Source of the DNA: Cloeon dipterum
Taxonomy: Eukaryota; Arthropoda; Insecta; Ephemeroptera; Baetidae
Assembly: GCF_949628265.1 (NCBI RefSeq)
Contig: NC_088788.1
Span: 744,001-808,000 of the forward strand
DNA: 64,000 nt
Direction of reading: 5' to 3'
Part shown: positions 23,446 to 36,559 of the stretch, in pieces
Layout: each line of letters begins with the position of its first letter
How positions within the stretch are numbered: the stretch's first letter is position 1
Program-made: the position numbers and the translations under genes
The notes under the pieces: generated by a model
What the model was told of the DNA's origin: nothing
Seen by the model: only the letters and a program-made list of their open reading frames with translations
Databases searched by the model: none

Positions 23446-26235
23446 TTTCCTGCCACTCACCATTTATTTTGTGAAACGATATATTATGTTAGGCAATGAA
23501 AATGACAATTTTTTCGTGAAAAATTCCTTTTCAGGTCTTTTGTTGTTCAAAGCGAGCTATTCATTCTCGGGGGCTGTCAGCTCGACTTCTCTTTTTCATT
23601 ATATACTATTATAGTCTTCCTCGCTGCGGGTGTTTGCGTTCTATTCATAAAATGTCAATAGAGAGATTAAATAGGGAAGGTATCGGCGCGGCGGCGGCGG
23701 TTGAGGAGCAGGTCGGCTCGGCACGGCAGACAGCCCTCCCTCCCGGCTCTGCGTGCAGACCGTATGTTACAGGACTTGTGAGTCGGCTACTGTATAGAGA
23801 ATAGAGAAAGTAAACCAAATCTACATCATACATACACGCGCGCGTGTGGAGACGCAGAACGCCTCCTCCTCCTCCTCCTCCTCCTCCTCCTGCTGCTGCA
23901 GAAGAAGAATATGCATGCATTTAGGCTATAGATTTAGCCCGGAATTTGCATTTCCCGGCGATTGACAATGCAATTTGGATGACGCACTTTGCGATAAAAT
24001 CTATATATATTATTATTCTGTTCGGAGCTAGGCGGCATGCAGTTCATTAACCGCAAAGGTGAAAGCGCAGAATGCAATATCGCCGAGTGGCTAATCACGC
24101 AGACGCATATTATTTCTTAATTATTATTTCTGGTGATAAAAATTCTAGCATCACACTCCTGCAGCGCGCGATGTGCTTTGTAATAATGCCGTAGCCTGCT
24201 CTCTCGCCTGGCAACGACAGTCTTGCGCGCACGGCATTTTCCACGTACAGCATCTCACGACTTTGAAAATTTAATAATCCAATGTAATTTATCTTGTGGT
24301 TAAAATTATTCCTAAGTAAATATAGGCGCAGCGCGCATTGCAAATTCCAATAACCCACATATATATTTGGTAAAATTGCGATAGTTGAGGTTACACGCGG
24401 TGGTCATATATATATTATTCATGGCCACAATTTAAGTGCGCGCTTCCTGCAAATAATATAAAAGTGGGCGCGCGGCGATTGTGTGTGCAAACAATGTGCA
24501 TTTTTGAGGGGTTTTTTTGCTGAGCATCACGTCAACTGCGACATTGCTTGTTAATAAATTATTATCAACTTTAACCCGGTAGCCGGCCTATCTTTGTTTT
24601 TTATTGCAAGATTGTCGTGAGTTTTATAACTCATGGACGCAGATTAAGTCAGAAATAGCGCCTTTTATTGATCATTAAAAATATTTATTTTCATTTCTGT
24701 TTGAATGACCTTGTTTAAACATGAATTTTGATTAACGACCGTCTTTCCTCTGGGTACAATGGCTGTTTTTCCCGCGTTAGACCAGCTTGGCGTAGCATAG
24801 TGACAAGGATAACAAGCGTGTCTAATTAACAAGCCTAACCCATGCGTCAAAAGCCACACAAAATGTCAATTTGTCATGCTGTAACCTTGAAAAAAAATGC
24901 GATTTTTAAAAGCAGTGAACAATAAAGAAAAGAAGTAGCTTCACAAATCTTTTGTCCTCTCCTTGGTAATGGAAGTATTCCTAACAAAAAAGCTCCAAAT
25001 GGTGTCCTAAACCGCGCGTCGAGGAAAGCTCGTTATTTTTTAACCTGTGCCACCCGCTGTGTGTGGAAATCTCGTGGGAATTATTAAATTTAAGCTCGCG
25101 GCGGGTGGTCTCAATAACACACCGACGGAAAGTGGCAGCACAGAATAGTTTCGTCTTTTTTTCTCTCTTCGCACCGAGCTTGATTGAAAAGCGAAGACGT
25201 ATTTTTCCCTTGAGTCGCAGGAAATAAGGTGCTGTGAAAACCAGCAAGTGGCAAGTCACTTTAACTAGCAAAACCTTTTGAAATCTATGACATTGAGTTA
25301 TATTAGATTTCCGAACTGCGCTCTAGTATCCCTACCATTTTTATTGGTTAACAAAATCATTTGTTTTGCTAATTTATTCAAAATGTCTTGCGCCGGTTTT
25401 GATGCATTGTTTCGGCGCGTCAGAATGACAGAATTCATTAATTGCAATTCGCGCGCGTTCCAGACGGTCGGCAAAGTTTAAATTGAAATTTCACATGACT
25501 AAAGGGCTGTCAATTTTACACGATTGACTATTTTTTTCTATATAAGCTTCAAATCATTGTGGAAGTACCAAATGGAAGCACGGATGGAAGCAGTTTTAAG
25601 CTAAAACATACTTAAAATCGTCTAAATTGTTAAGTTTGGGGAAAACAAATTTCTTTTGCCGTGAAAAATATTCAGAACAAAATTTGAACTGTGGTGGGTC
25701 AAATCCAAATTAAAACGGGCCTCGAGTGCTCGAGTGTCATAAATTCACGCCGCACACTGCACTATATTCTATGCTTTGCGGATGGAAAAGTCTGAATTTG
25801 AAACACTGGCTTTTTCTGGGCTTTTATTCAAACCGTCTCTGAGTAATCAGATGAGCTCAAATAATTTAAAAATTTATAAAATAGTAAATAAAATGATCCG
25901 CGAAATATTCTTAGACAAAGTCGTCAGACTATTCTCGGAATATTTTCAAGACAATATAAATTTCTGCTGTCGCGAGTGATATTTTGTTGAATTGATTTAA
26001 ATACCGCGTTTTAACAAGTCCTGCAAAAGTTCTATGCGATTCACGCAGCAACGAAGCACTAGGGGAGGGCAAGGAAACTCATTTCATGTCACGAACTTAA
26101 CACTGCGCATGTGCACCCTACGCATGCTACCATAAATAGCGAATGGAACAAGTTTTACACACTGCCGGCGTCATCATTTGCTGAAGAAGAGAGAATAAAT
26201 GTACAGCCCGGTCCAGTAGCGTTCGCACGCGAGGC
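23446..26235. other. Intergenic sequence without a recognisable gene
   Basis: AT-rich, with a (CTC)n trinucleotide tract at about 23864-23890 and several TATATATA runs. No exon with convincing splice sites was found. Confidence 0.5.
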
Positions 26236-27110
26236 AGATACGCTCTCTGATTGGTTGGAAACAGTCACGTGACAGGGTGCACACGAAACACCAAACTATA
26301 AGATGAAAGAAGATTGACGCTCGGCAGGAAATAAATGATTTTGCAAAGGTTGGCTATCACATCCGGGAGTTAATGACTTTTTATGGGTGATAGGAACTAG
26401 CACAGCGAGCAGAAATTATTTTTACTGGAAAAAAACCGCATTTTCAGTCGAATTAGAGGAAATAAACCAGGGTTCTGTATTTTTGTCACTCACACGCACG
26501 CAAGGGACTTGATCTATGTTGAGGCATCGTGGGCCAATTCCATTTTCGTGCCTAAAGAATGAACCACTCAATTACAACGCCTATAATAAGGATTTTTGGG
26601 GAAGATCCTTTTATGAAAATATATAAGTCTCTTGTTCACCCTGCCGCGCGCTGAAAAAGCCGCGCTTCCGCATGCCCGCGCGCATGTGAGTCCTCTTTAC
26701 AAATATCAGGCTGACCACCCGCAGATATAATTAAAAATATACAGAGAGCAGAGTTATATATTTTTCTCCCCCTGATATGCGGTCATTCTGGAATGCAAGG
26801 CGGATGAATTGGGGGCGATGCACAATATAATCCGCTGCGAAGGTATTTTTTTTTTACATTTCCGCGTATATTTCGGTTGACGTTGAATTGAATGAGTTTG
26901 ATGGTCAGTATAGCATTGTAAACACATCAAAAGCGATGTATTTCCAACGTGCATTCCACCTCATATTGTTAACACACAACAAATTGAAAAAATGGAAAGG
27001 AAATATTCCCAAAAAATAACAATATCGCACGCACAGTAAAATGTATCGCGATAATATGTACAAAAACATACAACAACATATTCTTTTATAAGAGAAGGAT
27101 ACGCAGTTCT
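26236..27110 (+). repeat. Dispersed duplication R4, copy 2
   Basis: Same order of blocks as 22605-23445 with substitutions and indels. A short related piece (CGTAAACACATCAATATATT...GCATTCCACCT) lies near 45470-45515. Confidence 0.85.
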
Positions 27111-27449
27111 TGATCAAAAGAAAAAATGATCAAAAGGATGCTAACTGTTAGAATCGATCTATTTATTTCGTTTTCAAGTTTTGTTATGCTCTTCAAGCCG
27201 TGGATAAACAGCACATATTTTATTTTGGTGGTGGCTGTCGCAGTTCCACATCCGCGTTTTCATTTTCTCTCGGGAGAATTGAAATCCAATAAAATCGATT
27301 AAGAATTAATATTGATGGTATTTTCAATTCTACGCCACACGAATTGTCGGCTGCAGCCGTCTCCCGCCGGGAGGTGGCTTCGGGGCAGGCGAGAGAGCGA
27401 GCTAAGTTTGTTTCCTGCTCGAGCGAAGGCACACGGCACACACACGCGT

Positions 27450-29040
27450 ATGTATTCTGGTTGTTTCGGGGCGGATCGGGGCGACACCCGGGTGGCCGAC
27501 GCAGGGTCGCCCACGAACGCGTTTTCAGGTGTGCAAGCCCGGATTCCTTCCATAGCCGAATTTAAAAAAAATAAAACCAAAAAGGGCCTTTTCGACGCTC
27601 TCACGGGGGCAGCGGGGGAGCTGGGGGGTTGAAACCGGCGCCATCGGCTGCAGAATTTAACCGCGGATTTAATGAACACCGGTTTTGGCCCACAGGTCCC
27701 ATAGGAGCCGAGATATAAAATTCCAAAGGCCGAAAAACGTGGTTTGGACAATAATTATTTTTTTTGAGGAGCCCCCGCAAAGTCCCAATACGTCCGACGG
27801 CCCGCCGCGACCTCTCATTCGAAAGAGGCTGCAATTAGCTTTATTTTGACGGGTAGTACCGCCATCCTGCTTGAACCGCGCGGAAGGTGGAAGGGCCGAA
27901 AGGGTTAAAAACAGGCAAAAGTCGAAATCCTCATAAGATTTTAACGCGGGAGCCCACTTTGTTTGGGATCAAAATTCCAAGATAGCCAAAAATTAAGTTT
28001 GCCCAAAAAACTAAGGCACAGCGATTATGAAATCCGGGTGACCTCCTCAGGGTCAGCGGTGACCCCTCAAAGTTGCAAAACGCGATTTTCCGGTACTAGG
28101 GGCCCCCCGCGGGGTCCCTATGGGCCCCAGCGCCCCCAAACTCGAGATTCGTGCAGGCGACGACTGGAGGAGGCCAACGGTGTCCGGAAAAGATTTTTCC
28201 GCCCCATACCGAAAAAGTTATTAAACAGGCAAATTTTGCCCATTTTCCGGTCCGCACCTTTCGGCAGGTATAACTTCGGACCTGGGCAAAAATTCAAAAA
28301 AAGGGCCTCTAGAGTCGACGCGGAATTTATCGGTGAGCATTTTAAGACCAAATTCGACCTGATCGGATGAAAACCCTGGGACGAGTAGTCTTTGGCGCGC
28401 GGCGCGGAAGGGTTTTTCGCCTCCCATAAGGTTAACATGGGAATTTGGAATTCATATTTCGGGCCGAAAAAAATTCTTTTGGGCCGCGATTGCTGTGCCA
28501 TAATATTCCGCCCGGCGAAGAGACCCCGCAAACCGAATTTGGCGGAAATCCGTGCCATAGGCGAATCACGGCGACGCATCGAAAATCCGCGATTTGCCCA
28601 GCACGAAAATGAACAGGCTAAAAAAACACGCATCGGCGCCGCGGAGCCGCACGCCGCTGAATCTTTAATTTGACCATCGCACACCCACGGCTGGGTGCGC
28701 GGGGGTCTGAATCCAAATTTTGACCGTCGTAGCTCTTCCAAAATTCGATTTAGAGGCGAATTTCGGTTTTAGGTGTGCAAATCGCGTGCACGGCAGAAAG
28801 AGCGTGCGCCGAGCCACACAGATTTATTTTTGCCAAAATTCGAGTATTCGCCACAGCGTCGACCGCGATACCTCATTCGAAAGTGCCCGCCGAGCGCTTT
28901 AACCTGCCGCAGCCGGCGGACCTTTCTCAGGGTCCCCCGACCTGAAACCCTCGAACAGAGCGCCTAGGTGTTTGCCGCCCGACAACCGGACCGGCGGAGC
29001 GATTTTCGCGCCATCTATCCGGGCGAGAGATCCTGCAAAA
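27450..29040 (-). repeat. Family G copy 3, inverted
   Basis: The reverse complement reproduces the body of copies 1 and 2 in the same order. Its head end is at about 28900-29040. It stops near 27450, before the 3' palindromic part present in copies 1 and 2. Confidence 0.88.
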
Positions 29041-29135
29041 GCTGTTGCGTGAAAACAGGGCAGAATCGCGAGCGGCAAATTATGCGCGCCAAATATTTTG
29101 GCTCAAAATCCGCAGCCAAGGCCCGTCTTCAGTGC

Positions 29136-29152
29136 AGTGCAGTGCAGTGCAG
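29136..29152. repeat. Short CAGTG pentamer repeat
   Basis: Three to four tandem CAGTG units. The inverse pentamer (CACTG) repeats at about 60534-60555. Confidence 0.7.
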
Positions 29153-29876
29153 GTCGCATTATATATTCCAAAAGCAAATTCCAGCCACAGTCCCATATTA
29201 CGAAACGTACGTACCAAAGTTTCTTTTCCAATAAATTGTGTGTGTTTTGCTTTAAAAGGAATGTGTCTGTCCCACGCAAGTTTAAATTTTCGTCTGGTAT
29301 TATTGTTGTGCATGTATGTTTGTCACAAAACATTCGTTTGTATTGTGAGTGTCCCGAGGGATGAAATATGAGATATTGAGCTGTCGAGGGCCACAGCATC
29401 ATTTTGCGGCACCATTGAATAAATATACGAATCATGATATTTTATGCTGTGTGTTCGCTTATTGCTAGTGCGTTGTACACGCAGTTCTTGTGCCTGCTGT
29501 TGTCAGATAAATTTCAAGTGTTAGGGGTTGTTGTTGTAAATGAAAGATATATCTCACAGTAATGTGGCTCCTGGGAGGCCAGAGTAAACAGCTCTTTGTA
29601 GTCAAAGAGACAGCCGGCGTCGCCTGCCTATACCCCTTTTATCTCCAGCCGGTTTTATCTGTTCTTTAAAAAAAAATCGTCTGGCCGTTAAAGTATGTTT
29701 ATTTTTTTCTACGAAAAATAAAAATACCCAAAATTAAGTTAATTTATTCAAGAATCTTCTCAGAAAAAATTGTTTTTCATTTTAATAATTTAAAGATTTT
29801 CAGAGGCAAACTCGGACTTTTATGGCTATCGCAGAGACTTATAATATAAAAACAAGCACTTCGCACTTGAGTTCCT

Positions 29877-30855
29877 AGTCGGGGGCGATTCGGGGGCCAA
29901 CTCGGATTCGCCCCAAAGCTGGTCGCGGGCGGCGGCGCCGGAAACGCCGAGAAGGCCGGCTCGCTGAGAAATGTCACCCTGAGAAAGGTCGCCGGGGCAG
30001 TTGGGGGGGGGGGAGGGGGTGCGCGCGCGCCGGCGAGACGCCGCCGGGGAAAGGGTCGCGCGCGAAAATCGCTCCGCCGGTCCGGTCGTCGGGCGAAATG
30101 CGCCTGCAGTGCACGCTGCGCCGCTTCCGCGTATGAAATGCGCACTTAAACGCACTCTAAATGCGACGAAAGAAGCGAAATGAGTGGTTGCGGCCGGCTG
30201 AATCGCGCAGTAAAAGAGCTCAGGGTGGGCAACCTGGGAAAGGTTGGTGGTTGGAAGTGCGGCTGGTCGACGCAAAGCAACGTCAAACTTGCCTCAAAAC
30301 TCCGAAAACGCAATTAAATTCGGCCTGCGGAAGGGTCTCAGGTCGGGGGACCCTGAGGAAGGTCGTTTGACCACGCCAGATTGAAGCGCTCGGCGGGTGC
30401 TTTCGAATGAGGGGTCGCGGTCGACGCTGCGGCGAATACTCGAATTTTGGCAAAAATAAATGTGTGTGGAACATTGCCGCACCGCTCGCTCTTTCTGCCG
30501 TGCACGCGATTTGCTCACCAAAAACCGAAAATCGCCTATAAAATGGGTTTGGGCAGAGCTACAATGGTCAAAATTTGGTTTCAGACCCCCGCGCACTCAG
30601 TCGTGGGTATGCGATGGTCAAATTCGAGATTCAGCGCCCGGCGGCTCCGCGGCGGCGCCGCGCGTATTTTCAGCCTTGCCATTTGCGTGTTGGGGCAAAT
30701 CGCGGATTTTCAATGCTCCGCCGTGATTCGCCTATGGGCCGAATCTCCGCCAAAATCGGTTTGCAGGGCCTGTTGGCCGGGCGGAAGAGCGTGGTACAGC
30801 AATCGCGGCCCAAAAGATTTTTTTCGGCGCGAAATCCGAATTCCAAATTCCTATG
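29877..30855 (+). repeat. Family G copy 4, truncated on the 3' side
   Basis: Head and the first third of the body are in plus orientation. Similarity ends at TTCCTATGTTAA (about 30855), after which a TGATAATAATAATAAC run and the unrecognised gene begin. Confidence 0.88.
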
Positions 30856-31842
30856 TTAATGATAATAATAATAACACAACCAAGAAAACGGCCGGACCAA
30901 GGTCGATCGGTATCAGCAATCATCGCGATCAGCAAGAAAAATGTTCGAACACTGCTGTCATCCGGCCAAAGCCCCAGCAAAGTGGTTGCACGTACCCCTG
31001 AAAGTCCATTATTCCTGCCTTCAAGCACCTCGCAAACCACCATCATCCCGAAACACAGCCAAGTAGCTGCAAGTAAGGAAAGAAGTAGCACTTTCAAGAC
31101 AGTAATGTCTTCCGCTGGTCCAAGTGCTTACTCTCAAGTCCAAGCCCGCATTTTGCAAAGAGACGACATCAACACCAGTGGCGGCAGTGGCGGCAGTGGC
31201 GGGCGGACCACTCAGAAATATGACGAGTTGAATGCCAAGGAAAAAACTGTTCCAACCAGAAAGGTTAGTTCATATGATTCAATGTTTTCTTAAAGAAATT
31301 TTTTTTCATTGCTTTTAATTACCAATTAATCTGTTTTAGCGTCGCGCTCCACCTTGCAATCAAGCGTCACAAAAGGTATCGAAGAGATGCAATACTGCTC
31401 ACGTTGCCCGTGACCCCAGCACGAGCAATTCAGCTAGTTTTGGAGAAGTCAAGATAACCACTGAACTTGACAAAAAAGGAGCCAAAGGCAGCAATGTTCA
31501 CACCGGAAATGTGAGTTCATTTAATCAAATTTTTCCGTTTCGTCTACTTTTTCTATTTATTACTGCTTTTTAATTCCATGTGTAATAAATATGCAAATAA
31601 ATAGCAAAAGCATTAATTGTGGTTGGGCGATTACTCAATTTAATTTTTTTTACTCCTTTATAAATGTACAAAAACATATGTTATAGCGAGGCAATCCGTC
31701 TTCGACTGCAACATCCATCAGCGCACCTGAGAGATTTGAGCTGTCCTTGTCAACTGCTAATGAAACATGCTCGGTGGACGATTGCCATTTTTGGAGTGTG
31801 AAGGACTTTGACCATTTTTGGCAAAATTTCATGATGAAGTGA
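30853..31842 (+). CDS. Unrecognised Ser/Thr/Lys-rich protein, 3' portion in three exons
   Basis: I do not recognise this gene. Three open segments join in phase 0 with good splice sites: about 30853-31263 (donor AAG|GTTAGT), 31340-31510 (TTTTAG| to |GTGAGT) and 31687-31842 (TTATAG|, stop TGA). An AATAAA follows at about 31931. The protein is low-complexity, rich in Ser, Thr, Lys and Arg, with a GGSGGSGG linker in the first exon. The last exon carries the most distinctive part: a Cys-containing, aromatic C-terminus (CSVDDCHFWSVKDFDHFWQN). The true 5' end is uncertain. The first ATG sits within a few bases of the point where a family G repeat breaks off, so it may be fortuitous and earlier exons may lie beyond the repeats. 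Matching phases, the poly(A) signal and the lack of stops argue for a real gene. Confidence 0.6.
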
Positions 31843-31942
31843 TTGTTTAGTTTATTGTTTCTAGTTTTTGATTAAAGAGGTTTTGACGATGTTCAACAAA
31901 TTGATGTTGGACTAAAGATCTAAAAGTTAAATAAAAATTTGA

Positions 31943-34060
31943 TAAACTTTAAACAAATATTTTATTTGATACCACTCCTTATCTTTATTTTTCTAAAAAA
32001 ACTAATAATGTTTCAAAGCACACATCATGCAAGTACAAGCTATTTAAAAACACTGCACTCATCAACATCTGGTGAATGTTATAGCGCGATAAGGGTAGGA
32101 TCATGAAAAATGTGCGACTGTGTCATAATAAGCATTTAAGCAGACCGTCCTTTACGAGCAGTCGAGTGCACCTGAGGTGACTGCATTACCTGCGGCTGCC
32201 TATTTGTCGCCCACGCACGTCCTAGCTGCGACCATAGGAACTGCGCATAACTGCGTGTAAGTGAATCACACTCTCACAACACAGGGAGGGAAATTTTGAC
32301 GCGTCGCAGTCTTTCAATTAACTGATGATATAAGCAAACATTTTGCAATTTAATTTGAGTGCTGTTTAGTAAACATAGCATTGACGACCGCCCACCTGGA
32401 ACGATTAATAATTCTGCGTATTGCTGATTGCGCCATCAATGGGGCCGCCTGTATAATTACCGCCAATAAACCGCCAGCATCGATAATCACAATCTGCTGG
32501 GCCAACAGCCACCAAGAGTAGAGAGAGAGAGAGAGAGCCTGCACTGCTGAAATTGTCGTTTTGCAGGAGCGATCAATCTTGCGTGCTCCGCTCCGCCAAG
32601 AAAGAAAGAGAGTGATTGTGCAGCCCGCTCGACGCGACTGAACGACTAAAAGTCTAATCAACGTCTTTCCAGACGGTAGTTCGTCTTGTGAATCGAGAAT
32701 TTCTTTGAAAATTTCATACGTGTTCTCTTTTGGGCTAACTTTTTTCTGGTGAATTTTTTACTGATCTTACTGAGAAGTGAGAAGTTCACGCCGCGGAAAT
32801 TTGGCCCATCTCTTTCTGTTGCAATTTGTTTTTTTGGCCCAAGGGCAAAATCTCCAACAGAAATTTTGGCCCATCTCACATGGCGACAGAAAATTTTTTA
32901 TTGTATCCATAAGCTCTAGACACACCTATCTACCATCTGAAAATGGTAGATAGTAGGAAAAAATTCCCAGAGCGCTCCAGAGCATCACTTTTCTGGTGGC
33001 TCAGCCCCTTGCGCGATGCTGTTCCGCCATACCTACACAGTCCTGGTCGTCGATAATTGCTTTGTTTTTATTTTTTCATCCATTAGATTTTAAAGAACTG
33101 CACACCGTTCGACTCGTCTTAATCGTCCCTAGATAGCCAAAGGTGTTTGAGGGTGACCCTCCCTCATCCCTCTCCCACCCCATGCATTGAAGTATCGTTA
33201 AAAATCTCGTTCCTTCGCACATTCAGAAACTTTCGCTGAACATAGTTAAATTTTTGTTTTTTCGTACCCATTTTGTTGAGCACAAAAAATTAAGTTTGAA
33301 AAGTTAAAATTTGGAATGGCGTTGTCCCTCATTTTTTTAATAAAAAATGAAAACTTCGAAAACCCTTGTTTTTCAAGGTTGGTAAAAAACGATGATCAAC
33401 TAAATCTCGACTTATAATCACCAGATTTTAAAAAAACTGCACACCGTTAGACTCTTCTCGACGTCCCCAAATGCACTAAAGAGGTTTGAGACCCACCAAC
33501 CCCCAACCCCCTTTTAACCCCCTCAATAACTTGACATTTAGCATTTTTTGTCTGTTTCAGCACCTTAGCACGACGTTGACGAATAATTGTCCTCTTGAAA
33601 CCAATTCAGTTACTTAGTTCACTTCGAAACGAGTCAAACGGTACTTAATTTTTGTTAATAGGACCACCACAACCTGAGATTCGGGTGCGCAAAGTTTTTT
33701 TATCGAGTGCAATGCATTTTATTTCATCCATCATTTTAAATTACATACTAAGCGTTATAAATTTCAGAACCAGGAATTCATTTGACAGATGGATCTTTCA
33801 GGTATTTGATAAAATTTTCCTCATTTGAAATTGAATTACAAGAAAAGCACATTTTTTTAAAGAAATTATTTATTTTGAAAGCTACAGAAGTCGAGCCAAT
33901 TCCGGAGAATTAACGGCTGGTGCTTATTCTGCTACACAAGGCAGCATAATATTAGTACATTAGTGTGCAATTACATCAATCAAATATTTTTTAATGCAGT
34001 GTCGTCATTGAGAGTCGATTCGATTTTTAATAAGCCACTTTTTGATGTTTCGCTTCACAA
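31943..34060. other. Intergenic sequence with a weak local duplication
   Basis: A (GA)n tract lies at about 32519-32536. Two diverged copies of a CTGCACACCGTTmGACTC block, each followed by a run of CCC-rich sequence, occur at about 33097 and 33437. No gene seen. Confidence 0.45.
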
Positions 34061-34400
34061 CACCTTCCCTAACAAAAATTTTTCATCTAAAACTGTAACA
34101 AAACATGTAACAAAACATGGCAGAAAACGTATAGCAAAACAGTGTGCTTAAATTGCACCATCCGAAATGGTCGTAACCGCGGTTTCGTACCGGTTTCACC
34201 CTTCAGGCTAGAAACGGCACTTACCATGATGCGCTGGCTGCATAGCTTCCTTTGATCAGTACTGCCGGTTACCATAACCCTCTTAATTCATAGCGGGTTG
34301 CATACATTCTATTTTTTATTACTGCTTTGATAGAAAGGTGATTTATCAAAATGATAGCTGCACGTTTTGATTGGATCATTATTTATTGCAATTTGCCGAA
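34061..34400 (+). repeat. Dispersed repeat R5, uninterrupted copy (empty site)
   Basis: Matches 36985-37218 followed directly by 38082-38190. Shared phrases are AAATTGCACCATCCGAAATG, TTTCACCCTTCAGGCTAGAA and ATTTATCAAAATGATAGCTG. It therefore shows the arrangement before the palindromic insertion at 37219-38081. Confidence 0.85.
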
Positions 34401-34408
34401 AATACATT

Positions 34409-34677
34409 TCAATTTCCGACACGTGCTGCTTGCTCACGCTCTCGTCGTGCTGCTTCACGTCTCTTTTGGTTGCTCTGCAAGATTTCATATTTATTAGAAA
34501 CGTTTAAGTTCTTTGGGTTTAATTATACCTCCTTGGCGGATTTTTTTTGTTTTTCACGGAACACGAGGTCAGTCTTGCATTTCATTGAAGAAACGATGTT
34601 TTTCTTCACCGCGTTGAATAAATCGGTGATCCTTTTAGGTTTGCTCTTGAACGTGCCGCCGTGTTTATGCATGAACG
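34409..34677 (-). CDS. Two terminal minus-strand exons of an unrecognised basic protein
   Basis: Exon 34677-34529 (TTTTCAG| to GAG|GTATAA) reads FMHKHGGTFKSKPKRITDLF and continues to KSAKE. Exon 34474-34409 (CTTGCAG|) follows in phase 0 and reads SNQKRREAARREREQAARVG, N, stop. The second exon looks like a short charged helix or coiled coil. Upstream exons are not established. Candidates at about 36.3-36.6 and 38.9-39.4 kb on the same strand are interrupted, so this may be the tail of a gene that is now broken. Product unknown. Confidence 0.45.
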
Positions 34678-35117
34678 CTGAAAATTTATACAAAGCATAT
34701 AGTTAAATATAAATAATAAGTCCAAATTGAAATATTATTTATACAAGGAGGGGCCTTTTTGAAAAAAAATCTTTGGTTCATACATCATGTTTACAAAAAG
34801 GTTCTAAAAAAGGATAATTGAAAGAAATATTGATGCTACAATCTTCTGGGAAGTTAAAAATTGTCCTGTTAAATATCAACATGGGCAAATTTAAATAATT
34901 ATTGAATTTATTATCGTTGCTTAATATGTTTATAATCAACAAAGCAACCCACTGAGAAGTTTTTGCGAATTTGGAGGTCGATTTGACGCGATTTTAATTT
35001 TTTTTTTGGTAAATTGGTTCTTAAATTACAGTCCGAAAATGTAAAATGTTTTGAGTGGTAAAATAAAATGAAGTAAACCATTGTTATCTGAGCAGCAAAA
35101 AAATAGTGCCTCAAGTG

Positions 35118-35385
35118 TCGTGACATTAATCGGTCTGATCTGCCACAACGCGCGGCGCGCGCCCGCTACACAAGAACCACCGTTTCGGCGTTGCAGGGAT
35201 TAACTGGCGGCCACCAGCCACCACCGAGACAACTAACATACACTTCCAACGTGCGCGGTGCATATAGCTTTTCAAATTGAAAAGCCAATTTTTACAAAAA
35301 CGGTGATTCTTGGGTCGCGGTTGCGTGCCGTGCCGTGTGTCTACAAGCGCCTGTCAGATCAGACTGAGAAGTCTCACGACATTAA
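35118..35385. repeat. Inverted repeat with GC-rich arms
   Basis: The left arm (GGTCTGATCTGCC..GCGCGGCGCG) and the right arm (CGGTTGCGTGCCG..CAGATCAGACTG) are inverted relative to each other. Related sequence recurs at about 36880-36985 and 38845-38925, so these look like termini of one element family. Confidence 0.5.
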
Positions 35386-36327
35386 TTATTCAATAATTTG
35401 TAACGAGTACTTGGATACTCGTTTAGTTGATTTGTTTCTGCCATCTGTTAGGGCGTTTGAGAAAGAATTGTATTTGTGAATTTGTGTTATTTTGTAAGCC
35501 AGCAGGGGCTTTATGCTCAGCTCGGCATAAGGAGAGTGTAGCTGGCCGAGTGCAGCACGACTTTTCCGCCTAGAGTGGCTTGGCCACGATGGGCCAAGAC
35601 CACGAGAACGGTTTCGCATTGAGTTGCGGATATAAACCATTTCAAGTTGATTGTACAATCTACCCAAATTTTTGTAAGTAATATTGTACTTCAAAAATAG
35701 TCTCTGTTGTGATTTTGTTTATTGGAATGTATTTTGATGTTGGCATAAATGATTTGTTAAAAAGGATACCTGGCCAACTGGCTGTAGTGCGCCCATGTGA
35801 CGACTACAAAACTGATATAGGATAATTCGGTGATGACGGCGGAAGATCTGAGTTTAGAGGACCTTGTACCAACGGTTCCGAAACGTTAAAGTGCAAGACT
35901 CTGAGTGAAGTCCAACGTTCATGTCAAACGCCTTATTTGTGTATTGATAAGTATGAATGTGTAATATTGTACTGACGAACCCCTGAAATTATCATTTGGC
36001 TGAAACGTCTTTATAATTAAATCGACGTCTTTAAAAGAATTTTATATAAATTCGGATGTTTGATTGCTACGTCTTTCCACAATTTGTGTGAATATGTTGA
36101 GAATTTCCAAATATTTGAGCCTCCCTAAAGAATCTTGTTCTCCTGTACTGGCATCCCACCTTCTACTGTGATAAATTTATCAGGTAAAACCCCACAATTT
36201 TTATGAATGATCCAATGGGCTTTTAAAATAATTTAAATTGTTACATTTCTTGTGTAGCTTGCGAGTGAGTTATATCATAGCCATACGGCATAAAAATTTA
36301 TATCTAGAACAATAGAGTTTAATTTAC

Positions 36328-36559
36328 CCACTACAGCATCCAAAATTTTCTTGTCAACTCCCTTGCGTTCCCCTGATCCAGCTGCAGTGAGAGTGACTAT
36401 CTCTTCTTTAGTCAGGAAGCAGTTGAACAGCTGTTTGCAGCACTTTCTGTATTAGAGTTTTGCATCCTTATCCTGTGCGCATAAAAGCATGCCGATGATG
36501 CGTTTCTTTTCTTCAGCTGGTGTTTTTAGATCAGGGAAGCCATCGACAATTGACTCCAT
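36328..36559 (-). pseudogene. Decayed exon, weakly BEN-domain-like
   Basis: An acceptor TTTAG| precedes ATG GAG..., and the reading is MESIVDGFPDLKTPAEEKKR, IIGMLLCAQDKDAKL, a TAA stop at 36454-36452, then YRKCCKQLFNCFLTKEEIVT, LTAAGSGERKGVDKKILDAV and a GTAAAT donor. The CxxxLxxxxxTKEE...LD pattern recalls BEN domains, but this is a weak pattern match. The in-frame TAA implies a pseudogene or sequence error. Confidence 0.4.
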
